The notes under the pieces were generated by a model, which searched no databases, was not told the origin of the DNA, and saw only the letters and a list, made by a program, of their open reading frames with translations. 29,335 nucleotides of DNA, from assembly GCA_963966315.1 (NCBI GenBank), contig CAWZYX010000027.1, positions 1 to 29,335 of the forward strand, written 5' to 3'. Shown here piece after piece: positions 21,960 to 29,335 of this stretch. Positions within the stretch are counted from its first letter, which is position 1. Each line of letters opens with the position of its first letter. A program made the position numbers and the translations under genes. Origin of the DNA: Winogradskyella_A sp963966315 (GTDB lineage: Bacteria > Bacteroidota > Bacteroidia > Flavobacteriales > Flavobacteriaceae).

Positions 21960-22871
21960 TTACCATGGCAAAGGCACCACCGGCGCGATTTGTAAGCGTA
22001 CCAGATGCTGCGGTCCAAAATTATCAGGCGATGCCACGTAATACCAATACTGTAAGGCCAATTTAACCGGTAATTTGCCAAACTTTGTCACCTTGACGGC
22101 TCCTGTTCCCAGAGGTAATGTAAGTCGGTTTCCGTCCTCTCCATTATGATTGTAGGCAAACGTGGGTGTGCCTGCTATTTGCCAGCCATTTCCAACGCCA
22201 ACAACGTAGAAGTATTGCCCCGCGGTAACGCTTGATCTTCTCGGTACGCCTGCCGTAGATGTCACAGTCGCATCCTGCAGGATGTCAAAACTTTCCGTGC
22301 CAGCATCAAAACCACCGCTACCGACAGCAAAGCCGTGATTCACCATGAAACCAACAAAGCCCCATTTCGGGGTATAACCGACGACAATTTCCGGCCCCAA
22401 AGTTGTATAAGCGGATTTAAGCGCTTCAATAGAGGCTGTTCTAAATCCAGCAAATACCCCTATCATGCCCATAAAACCCGATTTCCATGTTTTTCCCAAG
22501 GCAACATCTGCGCTGATATTTCCTAAGCCAGCTTTGTGGCTAAATCCATCTGTTCCATCAACCGGCTGGCTTAAATAGACAGGGATCAATGGTCGCACGA
22601 ATAAATTGGTACCTGGAGCCAACGGAATAGGCATACTGGGCTGAAAGTTGAAAACAAGGCCATTTTGCCCTGAGTCTGGTATATCTCCTGAATACCTTGT
22701 GTAGTCAAATTGAGTAAATAAAACGCCTAATGTGGCATTTGGATTTGCCAATTGTGCAGCAAGATCATCAGAACTTTGCTCTTCCTTCTGATCGGTATCA
22801 GTTGTGTCCTGGGCAAATACTTTCAAGCTTACACTTGAAAGAATACATAAAATAAAAAATAAATGTTTCAT
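21960..22871 (-). CDS. Outer-membrane barrel of the 'meta-pathway/neuromedin U-like' transporter group
   Basis: The product has 303 residues with a signal peptide ending KVFAQ, then an acidic spacer (DTTDTDQKEEQSSDD) and LAAQLANPNATLGVLFTQFD. NLFVRPLIPVYLSQPVDGTD, ADVALGKTWKSGFMGMIGVF and the C-terminal HLVRLQIAPVVPLPW follow. This layout (LANP start, FRPxIP, PLPW end) matches outer-membrane proteins often misnamed neuromedin U in databases, related to phenol-meta-pathway-type porins. It is probably monocistronic, about 100 bases from the helical-repeat operon. The substrate is unknown. Confidence 0.65.
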   Translation of the reverse strand: MKHLFFILCILSSVSLKVFAQDTTDTDQKEEQSSDDLAAQLANPNATLGVLFTQFDYTRYSGDIPDSGQNGLVFNFQPSMPIPLAPGTNLFVRPLIPVYLSQPVDGTDGFSHKAGLGNISADVALGKTWKSGFMGMIGVFAGFRTASIEALKSAYTTLGPEIVVGYTPKWGFVGFMVNHGFAVGSGGFDAGTESFDILQDATVTSTAGVPRRSSVTAGQYFYVVGVGNGWQIAGTPTFAYNHNGEDGNRLTLPLGTGAVKVTKFGKLPVKLALQYWYYVASPDNFGPQHLVRLQIAPVVPLPW

Positions 22872-22981
22872 AGTAAATGGATTTAAATTAATTAGTGATT
22901 GTTTATAATAAAGAACCTGGAAATTTAATCCAGATAAAAAAATTAAAGGTTGTTCATGAAATTTCTATAGTTTAACTCCAG

Positions 22982-23014
22982 AGGGGCTTTCTTCACAGTT
23001 TAAATAAAGCCCCT
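22982..23014 (-). terminator. Stem-loop after the amidohydrolase gene
   Basis: The arms AGGGGCTTT (22982-22990) and AAAGCCCCT (23006-23014) are perfect, about 115 bases past the amidohydrolase stop. No U-tract is evident. The two M24 genes end with similar GGGG-containing hairpins. Confidence 0.55.
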
Positions 23015-23130
23015 TCAGAGTACGTTCTTATCTATCCGGTATACTCCCAAACCACACAAGAAAATCCTGTGCTGTGGTAAATCGATCGTACCCTTTTCCT
23101 TTCTTCATATCTCGCATTTGCGTCGTATGC

Positions 23131-24705
23131 CTATTGCCCCTTTGGCGTTCGCCGGATCTGCTCTCCCGGCAGGGCTTCTGTGTCAATCTTGCCGTCCCTC
23201 AAGATGAAGACACCGTTGACGAGGGTGTGATAAAAGCCGTCGTTGAGGGCTGCGACATCGTCCCAGGTGGCGTTGGCCTTTACAGTCTTGGGATCGAACA
23301 CCGTAATGTCCGCATCCATGCCGACCTGAAGCCGGCCCTTGGTGTTGAACTGGGGAATGTGTGGGCCAAGTTCCTTGGCAGGTACGTAGGAAGAGTTAGC
23401 GATCGCCTGCATCAGGGTCAGCGCACCCTGCTCTCGCACCCATTTCTCCAGGATGACCGCGTGGGTACAGGTAGTTCGTGGCTGGCCACTGGCATCTTTT
23501 GGCAAGGGCCATACATCAACCCCGGACCCCAGACCTAGTTTGTCCGCGCCATTGGGTTTGCCCTTCCAGGCGATTGGCGTTCCATCGGCAGCCGGGATGG
23601 TATTGGGGAAGGTCACCGCAGCGCGCATCGCAGCCAGACCCTTGTCCGTGCTTTCGTCGATGTACTCCATCTGCACGAATTCAGTGGGATGTTCCTTCTG
23701 GTACTTTTGGAAGTCGGCCTTATCCTTGAAAGTGTAGTGGGGCGTCTTCTCGGTGCGGATCTCGTTCCACTTGAAGCCGATGCGCTCATCGGAGTTTTCC
23801 CATTGCAGGTAGTCGGCGGATATCGGTGGAGCGGTGACACCGAAGGGATAGACCTCGGTGGTGAGCTTGAGCCCGGCCTTGCGACCGGCGTCGATGACGT
23901 CGAGCATCATGTAGGGATCGCTGAGGCCGAGCAGCTGGATATGGCAGAGAATGGCGTGGGCGCCCGTTGCGGCGGCCAAGCCGAGCATCTCGTTCATGGC
24001 TGTAACCGAGCTGTTCGGATCAAGCATGGACTGATAGCGCACATGGACCGAAACCGGCACGTTGTTGGCCGCCGCCATCTTCCACAGTTTGATCGACTCC
24101 TGCGTGCCGGCTCCGCTGCCGTAGGCAGGGGGAAAGCCGACCGCGAGGGCTCCATCGTCAAGATCCTGCTGGATCAGCGCCAGGATCTGCTTTTCCTGTT
24201 CGGGATTTGAGACCGTCTCGCCCCACCCTTCGAAAGCCTCCTCCAAGCCTTCGAAGGTCGCCTCGCCCTTGAAGCCCGTCATGACCTCGGCCCGCCGCAT
24301 GGGCCAGCTGGCGGCAAAGCCGTAGTTGATAGGGTGGCCGCGCTTTGCCACGATGTCGTAGGCCTCGGCCACAGGACTGCGGCCAAACTCAAACTCCATG
24401 TGGGTGGTGACGCCGTCCTGCGCCGCAAGTCGGCCATCGGCAATGTCGAGGCTGTGCTGGTGGGTGTCGATGAAGCCCGGCGAAACCACGAGACCTTTCA
24501 CGTCTATGACTTCTTTGCCAGAGAGTTCATCGGTGGTTACCGCAGCAATCTTGCCATCCTTGATGCCCACATTCATAATTGCATCAAGCGAGGTCTCCGG
24601 GTCCATAACCCGTCCACCTTTCAGCACAACGTCATAGTCCTGTGCGTGGACTGTAAGCGCTCCGATCAGCGTTAGCGCCATTAATATCGTTCTGTTGATT
24701 TTCAT
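23131..24705 (-). CDS. Secreted D-aminoacylase-like amidohydrolase
   Basis: The product has 524 residues with signal peptide MKINRTILMALTLIGALTVH-AQ, so it is periplasmic. The amidohydrolase TIM-barrel is clear: a beta-sandwich lead (VVLKGGRVMDPETSLDAIMN), the metal motif GFIDTHQHSLD (His82, His84), HVRYQS (His221) and AILCHIQLLG (His255). The C-terminal urease-like strand pattern is GRLQVGMDADITVFDPKTV. This matches N-acyl-D-amino-acid deacylases; the catalytic Asp region is less canonical (GSGVDVWPLPKD), so substrate is uncertain. The coding sequence is very GC-rich (39 of 60 bases at 24061-24120), unlike the flanks, while its immediate leader is AT-rich. It lies 32 bases downstream of the OprB-like gene, same operon. 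Confidence 0.85.
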   Translation of the reverse strand: MKINRTILMALTLIGALTVHAQDYDVVLKGGRVMDPETSLDAIMNVGIKDGKIAAVTTDELSGKEVIDVKGLVVSPGFIDTHQHSLDIADGRLAAQDGVTTHMEFEFGRSPVAEAYDIVAKRGHPINYGFAASWPMRRAEVMTGFKGEATFEGLEEAFEGWGETVSNPEQEKQILALIQQDLDDGALAVGFPPAYGSGAGTQESIKLWKMAAANNVPVSVHVRYQSMLDPNSSVTAMNEMLGLAAATGAHAILCHIQLLGLSDPYMMLDVIDAGRKAGLKLTTEVYPFGVTAPPISADYLQWENSDERIGFKWNEIRTEKTPHYTFKDKADFQKYQKEHPTEFVQMEYIDESTDKGLAAMRAAVTFPNTIPAADGTPIAWKGKPNGADKLGLGSGVDVWPLPKDASGQPRTTCTHAVILEKWVREQGALTLMQAIANSSYVPAKELGPHIPQFNTKGRLQVGMDADITVFDPKTVKANATWDDVAALNDGFYHTLVNGVFILRDGKIDTEALPGEQIRRTPKGQ

Positions 24706-24737
24706 AATTTATTATTTATTAAGATTAAAATTCATGT

Positions 24738-25979
24738 TCAAAAAGCTGCTCGGCCCCGAAGACCGAAGAGCATGGTCGAGTTCGCATTGGGATTCAGGGC
24801 TGGGTTAATAATGTACTGGACGCTCGGGGTCAGTTCGAAGAACTTGGCGAGCTCAAACATCCAAAAAGCCTCGAAAGTTACCTGATCTTCCAGTTCTGCA
24901 CCAAACGTGTCTTCGTTCGGCCGGCTCCAGCCGAGGCCAACGCCCAAAAGCCCCTTACTTGGATCCTTGCTATATCCGAAGCCACCGCTGAAAGAGGTCT
25001 CATAGAGAGCGTCGCCGGCATCTGCCCAGCCAGCGCGCAGGAACGGAAGCCAATGCTTAGCCAAAACGTAGCTGAGGTGAAAAGACACGCCATACCCACT
25101 GGACGTTCCTTCCTCTGCACGTGCGTCCTGCTGCCAAAAGGTCACGTGCGCACTGTTGAAGAAACGCGCCTTCGGACCCGTCGTCCAGCCCACTTCTAAG
25201 GATTTGAAGGTCTCCCCATCGCCGAATAACGTTCCAAATCCGGCGAGGGGTTTCCTGGCATTTCCGTTGGCGTCTACAATCCCACCACTGATGTAGACAT
25301 TGTTTTTGAAGAAATAGCCCGCGGCCACACCAAGGGAGGCATCGGGTAGCCCGCCGATAGTTCCTGACCCGGTCTGAAATTGGAGGTTTGCGAACCCCTG
25401 CCAGGGACTCGCAAGCGCATATGCATCAACATAGTCGGTGACATCGAGCCAACCCGCGTAAACGGCACCGCGACCCTGGGCGAAATTCTGATTCCAGAAG
25501 AGGTGCGTCAATCGCAACCGCTGGTCACTGTAGGTGGCACCGATAACGCCGGCATATCCCAGCTCCCCGGCGAAGCTCTTGACCGGAACCGTGGCCAGGC
25601 GATGGCGGTAATCGACCTTACCAATCAGAGAGCCTGTGTTTTCGGTGCCGCGCCCGGTCAGTTCCCACTCCGCGAAGAGACGCGCGACACCGGTGGCGGC
25701 CGTGTTCTCGCCCACGCTTTCTGTCGCTATATACCCAAGGCCAATAAAGTCGAACCCAAAGTCGAGGCCCGTGCTATCCTTTAACTTGGTTTTCCAATCC
25801 GACCATCGGTCCTTCGACCGACTGTCCGAATCAAGCTGGGCAACCGTCGAACTAGGGGATGCAAGCCGGTCTTGTGTAGATTGCGCGTGCAAGGTCGTTG
25901 GAACCAAAAGAGCTATGATTACGCTCGTTACCACAAAACGCTGGTTCAAAGTAAGAACAAGCATTATAATCCGTCTCAT
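24738..25979 (-). CDS. OprB-like carbohydrate-selective porin
   Basis: The product has 413 residues. A signal peptide of about 33 residues ends LHAQ, and a start at the sixth codon (MLVLTLNQ) would serve equally. The mature barrel has features of the OprB family: an early KLKDSTGLDFGFDFIGLGYI segment, GRGAVYAGWLDVTDYVDAYA in the middle, FLRAGWADAGDALYETSF, and the family ending FFELTPSVQYIINPALNPNA then GLRGRAAF with terminal Phe. OprB porins admit sugars and small solutes; here it may import the substrate of the adjoining amidohydrolase. GC content is high, like its operon partner, so both were probably acquired together, perhaps from a proteobacterium. Confidence 0.85.
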   Translation of the reverse strand: MRRIIMLVLTLNQRFVVTSVIIALLVPTTLHAQSTQDRLASPSSTVAQLDSDSRSKDRWSDWKTKLKDSTGLDFGFDFIGLGYIATESVGENTAATGVARLFAEWELTGRGTENTGSLIGKVDYRHRLATVPVKSFAGELGYAGVIGATYSDQRLRLTHLFWNQNFAQGRGAVYAGWLDVTDYVDAYALASPWQGFANLQFQTGSGTIGGLPDASLGVAAGYFFKNNVYISGGIVDANGNARKPLAGFGTLFGDGETFKSLEVGWTTGPKARFFNSAHVTFWQQDARAEEGTSSGYGVSFHLSYVLAKHWLPFLRAGWADAGDALYETSFSGGFGYSKDPSKGLLGVGLGWSRPNEDTFGAELEDQVTFEAFWMFELAKFFELTPSVQYIINPALNPNANSTMLFGLRGRAAF

Positions 25980-26088
25980 TCAATTAGTATTATTTTAAGT
26001 GTAAGTAATAGTTTTCAGTATAATTATCTATAATTTAACCTGTCCTCATTATTATTGGTAGGTTAGTCTGTAATTCTTGTTTAAAATA

Positions 26089-26128
26089 CCGAAGGGGTTT
26101 GATCGGGTTTCCGAGAAATCCCCTTCGG
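26089..26128 (-). terminator. Stem-loop after the first M24 gene
   Basis: The arms CCGAAGGGG (26089-26097) and CCCCTTCGG (26120-26128) enclose a T/A-extended stem and are followed on the minus strand by GTATTTTAAAC. Closely similar hairpins lie after the other M24 gene and the amidohydrolase. Confidence 0.65.
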
Positions 26129-26139
26129 AGAATATGTTC

Positions 26140-27531
26140 CTACTTAGCCGGGAGAGTTCCGTCCCAGACCAATGTACTTGGCACTGTAGTAAACCGATCG
26201 TATCCATTTTCGGTAATCACAAAGGAGTCTTCAATATTGTAAGGTCCTGGTGCATAGGCACCTTCCGCAGCCATGTAAGAAGTCTCTAAACTCACGCACA
26301 TTCCAGGTTGGAATTCTATATCAAAACCGGGCGCGAAGAGTGGATGATCCTCGAGCAACGGAGAGAGGCTGATGCTGTGCCCCATGTGGCCCCTGGCATA
26401 GTTAGGAAAGATTGGCGATTTTTCCACTTCTGCCCGTACCTCAGCATACAGTTCCGACATCTTCACGCCAGGCTTAAGCAACGTGAGGCCTTTCTCGAAC
26501 CCTTTATACAAGGCGTCATAAGTCTCTTCATGCTTGGAGCTAGGCGAACCACCAACGGCCCAGGTACGCGTGATGTCAGAGATGTACCCAAAATGCGTCC
26601 CGCCGCCATCAATACGCATGAGATCACCCTTTTTGATCACGTAGTTCCTAGGCGACTGGGATACGCCCCAATAAGGTCCGATTCCGATCTGGTAGGACAT
26701 GCCTTGCATTGTGTGTTCCTTATCTTCTGCCCAGCCCGCTGCCATGATCATAGTATCAAAAGCCAAGGCATTCATCCCGGGCTCAAGCTGCTGAGCCACG
26801 CGCGACTGGACACGCTCCATGTGCTGGGCCGCCATGCGCAACATATCAATTTCCCATGGTGTCTTGATCAGGCGTGCTTCAAATAACAAGTCATCGGAGT
26901 TCACGGACTGATCCTCTTTCACCTGGCTGTTGAGATAGGCCATAAGCCCTCCGAGCAAAGCGCCTTTCTCTATACCGATCTTGCCGCTCGAAGCCATATC
27001 CTGAGCAGCCTTCAAAGCATCTTTGAAGCCGGCCAGTGGATCAATGGTTGCGCTACGTTCCTTGCGCGATTCGGGTGTTCCATCGTCTACGAAAACGAAT
27101 CCCGGCATGGGCGAAACCTCAACATCGTTGGTCATTCTTGGGGCATCATCACTTTCCATCAAGTTAATGAACAGGTGGGCATTCCCATCCGCCGGTATAA
27201 CGGCCGCTGCCTGGCTTCCTGCCGGAACACCAGCTCCATAGGCGAACCTCGACACGTAGCCCGTAGCATAGGCTATATTTTCTGGTTTCACAACAACGAG
27301 CGCTCCAATCCCGTCGCGCTTCATGAGGCCTTGAATACGTGATAGAATAGCTTTCTGATCGCGCTTGGCAAGCAAAGGGTGAATGTTCTTACCTGGCGCA
27401 GGGGCTGGTACAGAGCTCATTGCAACGCTCGCTTTTTCATTTTCATTGGCACAAGAGGCAGTCCAGGGTAGGATCAAACCGGCAGCGGATAAACCTGCCA
27501 TTGTGGTAAATTCTCTTCGATTAATTTTCAT
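26140..27531 (-). CDS. Tat-exported M24 family metallopeptidase (creatinase/aminopeptidase P fold)
   Basis: The product has 463 residues. A Tat signal with the twin-Arg motif NRREFTT lies at residues 4-10, followed by a hydrophobic region and a Cys at 27 (WTASCAN, possible lipobox). An N-terminal creatinase-like domain runs to about residue 225, then the pita-bread catalytic domain with all five metal ligands in order: D308 (RIDGG), D319 (YISDITRTW, 11 residues on as in the family), H385 (GHMGHSIS), E416 (SLETSYM) and E434 (NIEDSFV). Members cleave Xaa-Pro dipeptides, N-methylated amides or ectoine-type compounds, so the substrate cannot be assigned. It is a paralog of the next gene upstream, and each has its own leader and 3' hairpin. 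Confidence 0.88.
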   Translation of the reverse strand: MKINRREFTTMAGLSAAGLILPWTASCANENEKASVAMSSVPAPAPGKNIHPLLAKRDQKAILSRIQGLMKRDGIGALVVVKPENIAYATGYVSRFAYGAGVPAGSQAAAVIPADGNAHLFINLMESDDAPRMTNDVEVSPMPGFVFVDDGTPESRKERSATIDPLAGFKDALKAAQDMASSGKIGIEKGALLGGLMAYLNSQVKEDQSVNSDDLLFEARLIKTPWEIDMLRMAAQHMERVQSRVAQQLEPGMNALAFDTMIMAAGWAEDKEHTMQGMSYQIGIGPYWGVSQSPRNYVIKKGDLMRIDGGGTHFGYISDITRTWAVGGSPSSKHEETYDALYKGFEKGLTLLKPGVKMSELYAEVRAEVEKSPIFPNYARGHMGHSISLSPLLEDHPLFAPGFDIEFQPGMCVSLETSYMAAEGAYAPGPYNIEDSFVITENGYDRFTTVPSTLVWDGTLPAK

Positions 27532-27763
27532 AGTGTTCGTGTTAAGATTATAAATTTTTAGTATTACAGATATACATTTTTAGACTACGCTACTTTGTTT
27601 ACCGTTGAATAGGACACATCAATTATGAATTTGCACTACCAAAATCCATTTGAAGAAATTAATTCAATCAAGAATAGTTGTTTCATATTTAAAAAATTCA
27701 TAAGCGTTTCATTTTAAACAGTATAGCCTAAAACATTCAAAGCCCTAATTCCTCTTTAAAACA

Positions 27764-27804
27764 CGGAAGGGGTTTTGATCGCGATTACGAAGAAAACCCC
27801 TCGG
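27764..27804 (-). terminator. Stem-loop after the second M24 gene
   Basis: The arms GGAAGGGGTTTT (from 27765) and AAAACCCCTCGG (to 27804) pair with one mismatch or bulge near the base. The minus strand continues GTGTTTTAAAG. The rest of the 27532-27827 gap is AT-rich leader of the downstream M24 gene, with nothing else I can support. Confidence 0.6.
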
Positions 27805-27827
27805 CAATAGAGGTTCTTATCCAGTCA

Positions 27828-29219
27828 CTATACGTTCCAGATTAGATGATCGTTGGCCATGGTGAACCGGTCGTATCCATCTTCGGTAATCGCAAAGGAG
27901 TCCTCAATGTTGTACCCTCCTGGTGCATAGGCGCCCTGAGCAGCCATATACGAGAACTCCACACAAACGACCATGCCAGGCTCGAATTTGGCTTTCTGAC
28001 CTCTCGAGATCGTAAGAGAGTCCTCTGCTTGCGGTTTTACGCTAATACTGTGCCCCACGTGGCCTCGGGCGTAGTTAGGAAAGATTGGAGATTTTTCCAC
28101 TTCTGCTCGGACTGCTTCATAAAAATCCCCCATCACCACGCCAGGCCCGAGCATATCAAGGCCTTTCTTCATCCCTGAATACAATGCGTCATAGGTCTCT
28201 ACATGCTTTTGATCCGGCTTGCCTTCCGAGCCACCAACGACCCAGGTACGCGCGATGTCACTGATATAGCCCAAATGGGTACTTCCGCCATCAATACGGC
28301 AAACATCGCCCTCCTGGATCACATAGTTTCTAGGCGCTAAGCCTATGCCCCAGTAAGGTCCTATTGCAGTCTGGTAGCCAAGAAGGCTCATTGAGTTTTC
28401 TGTATCTTCTTCCCAAGCCGCCATTTGACAGATTTTATCAAAAACCGCGGCGTTCATCCCGGGTTTCAGTTCTTGAGCTACGCGTGTCATCCAACGCTCT
28501 GCGTGTTGGGCAGACAATCTCAGCATATCGATTTCCCAGGGAAACTTGATCAGGCGCGATTCATACATCAAATCACTACAGTCCGATAGCCGATCAGCCC
28601 CCAATGCTTTTTCCATAACATCCTTAAATGCCCAGGACAACATGCCAATCTCCGTGCCGATTTTTCCATTACCAGCCACGTCCTTTGCAATCTTTACAGC
28701 AGATTTAACGGTAACAAGTGGGTCTAATCGAGGATCTTTTTCCGCACGTGACTCCGGGGTTCCGTCATCTATAAAAACGAATCCTGGCATGGCCTCAACC
28801 TTAACATCATCTACCACCTGTCTTCGAGCATCATCTGCTTCGTACGAGCTAACACATATATGTGCATTCCCATCTGCCGGGATAACTGCGATCGTCTGGG
28901 CCCCTATAGGAAGACTTGGCGTATAGGCAAATTTCGAAAAATAGCCTGTTGCATAGCATACATTTTCGCCTAGCATCAGTATAAATGCACCATATCCTTC
29001 TCGTTTCATAATGCCTTGAATACGGCCCATAATGTCCTTATGAGGTCTTTTGGCCGCCAAGGGATGCCAATTCTTGCCCGGATCGGGGGCGGCTACAGGG
29101 CTCCCCATGAAGCTTGTTTTAACGTTAGTTTTAGCATCTGCCAGGGCAGTCCACGGTAGGAGTAAACCGGCTGCAGACAATCCTGCCATTGTGGTAAATT
29201 CTCTTCGATTAATTTTCAT
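27828..29219 (-). CDS. Tat-exported M24 family metallopeptidase, second paralog
   Basis: The product has 463 residues, the same length as its neighbour and collinear with it, with several conserved blocks (the first 19 residues, PIFPNYARGH, GTPESR). The Tat motif is NRREFTT; here the signal ends LPWTALADA, with no Cys, so this form is probably soluble in the periplasm. Metal ligands are D310, D321, H390, E421 (CVEFSYM) and E439 (NIEDSFA), all present. It has a small insertion near the active site (GGSEGKPDQKHVETYD against GGSPSSKHEETYD). The pair may differ in substrate or location (lipid-anchored against soluble). No gene follows before the window ends; 29220-29335 is AT-rich leader. Confidence 0.88.
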   Translation of the reverse strand: MKINRREFTTMAGLSAAGLLLPWTALADAKTNVKTSFMGSPVAAPDPGKNWHPLAAKRPHKDIMGRIQGIMKREGYGAFILMLGENVCYATGYFSKFAYTPSLPIGAQTIAVIPADGNAHICVSSYEADDARRQVVDDVKVEAMPGFVFIDDGTPESRAEKDPRLDPLVTVKSAVKIAKDVAGNGKIGTEIGMLSWAFKDVMEKALGADRLSDCSDLMYESRLIKFPWEIDMLRLSAQHAERWMTRVAQELKPGMNAAVFDKICQMAAWEEDTENSMSLLGYQTAIGPYWGIGLAPRNYVIQEGDVCRIDGGSTHLGYISDIARTWVVGGSEGKPDQKHVETYDALYSGMKKGLDMLGPGVVMGDFYEAVRAEVEKSPIFPNYARGHVGHSISVKPQAEDSLTISRGQKAKFEPGMVVCVEFSYMAAQGAYAPGGYNIEDSFAITEDGYDRFTMANDHLIWNV

Positions 29220-29335
29220 ATTACATTAATTTTGGAGTTAAACTTTTTTATAATTACTATTTGATCCCTATTTTGAATAGAATAAGGTGGGTGTACATAT
29301 TTTGTTTCTTGTCTTAATTGCATAGTCTAGTTCAC

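Noticed and set aside
23074..25998. Several plus-strand frames opposite the amidohydrolase and OprB-like genes
   Set aside because: High GC content creates long antisense frames, while the minus-strand products have clear family motifs.

Overview
The window looks like a chromosomal piece of a member of the Bacteroidota, most likely a marine Flavobacteriaceae. The evidence is a type IX secretion (T9SS) cargo with a CHU_C/type B sorting domain followed by a PorP/SprF-like partner, -7 promoter boxes of the TAnnTTTG type, DUF6090-type and DUF6705-like proteins, and many lipoproteins and secreted proteins with Bacteroidota-style signal sequences. No phage, plasmid or CRISPR module is visible.

Layout. 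(1) 1-2750, plus strand: 3' end of a large secreted T9SS protein (P-domains, thrombospondin type 3 repeats, C-terminal sorting domain) and its PorP/SprF-like partner. (2) 2803-5116, minus strand: the housekeeping cluster prs-rplY-pth. (3) 5237-6357: a tRNA-Leu(CAA) gene. Upstream are two tandem, apparently identical 378-bp units, each holding a palindrome-interrupted copy of the tRNA 5' end and a small GIY-YIG nuclease gene. Downstream is an inverted, palindrome-interrupted copy of the tRNA 3' end. (4) 6580-7635: a PldB-like alpha/beta hydrolase lipoprotein. (5) 7726-15409, minus strand: an accessory array of small lipoproteins, secreted proteins and one membrane protein. Most units end in a version of the same GAGCC/GGCTC terminator, and truncated gene tails precede some of them; one complete member is an M23 peptidase lipoprotein with a small partner gene. 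(6) 15447-16163, plus strand: a DUF6090-type membrane protein. (7) 16577-21850, minus strand: a compact four-gene envelope operon. It encodes a lipoprotein built of about ten 40-residue helical repeats, an outer-membrane barrel, and two Omp85/BamA-type barrels without POTRA domains. (8) 21960-22871: another barrel. (9) 23131-25979: a markedly GC-rich pair, an OprB-like porin and a D-aminoacylase-like amidohydrolase, probably acquired by transfer. (10) 26140-29219: two Tat-exported M24 metallopeptidase paralogs in tandem.

How it works together. Regions 1, 7, 8 and 9 concern the outer membrane and secretion. Regions 9 and 10 suggest periplasmic uptake and hydrolysis of an acylated or peptidic nitrogen source. 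The array in region 5 resembles an orphan effector/immunity or contact-dependent competition locus in decay, but that is inferred from architecture only. The most unusual structures are the tRNA-Leu/GIY-YIG units with palindromic interruptions, the helical-repeat lipoprotein/Omp85 operon, and the shared-terminator array.
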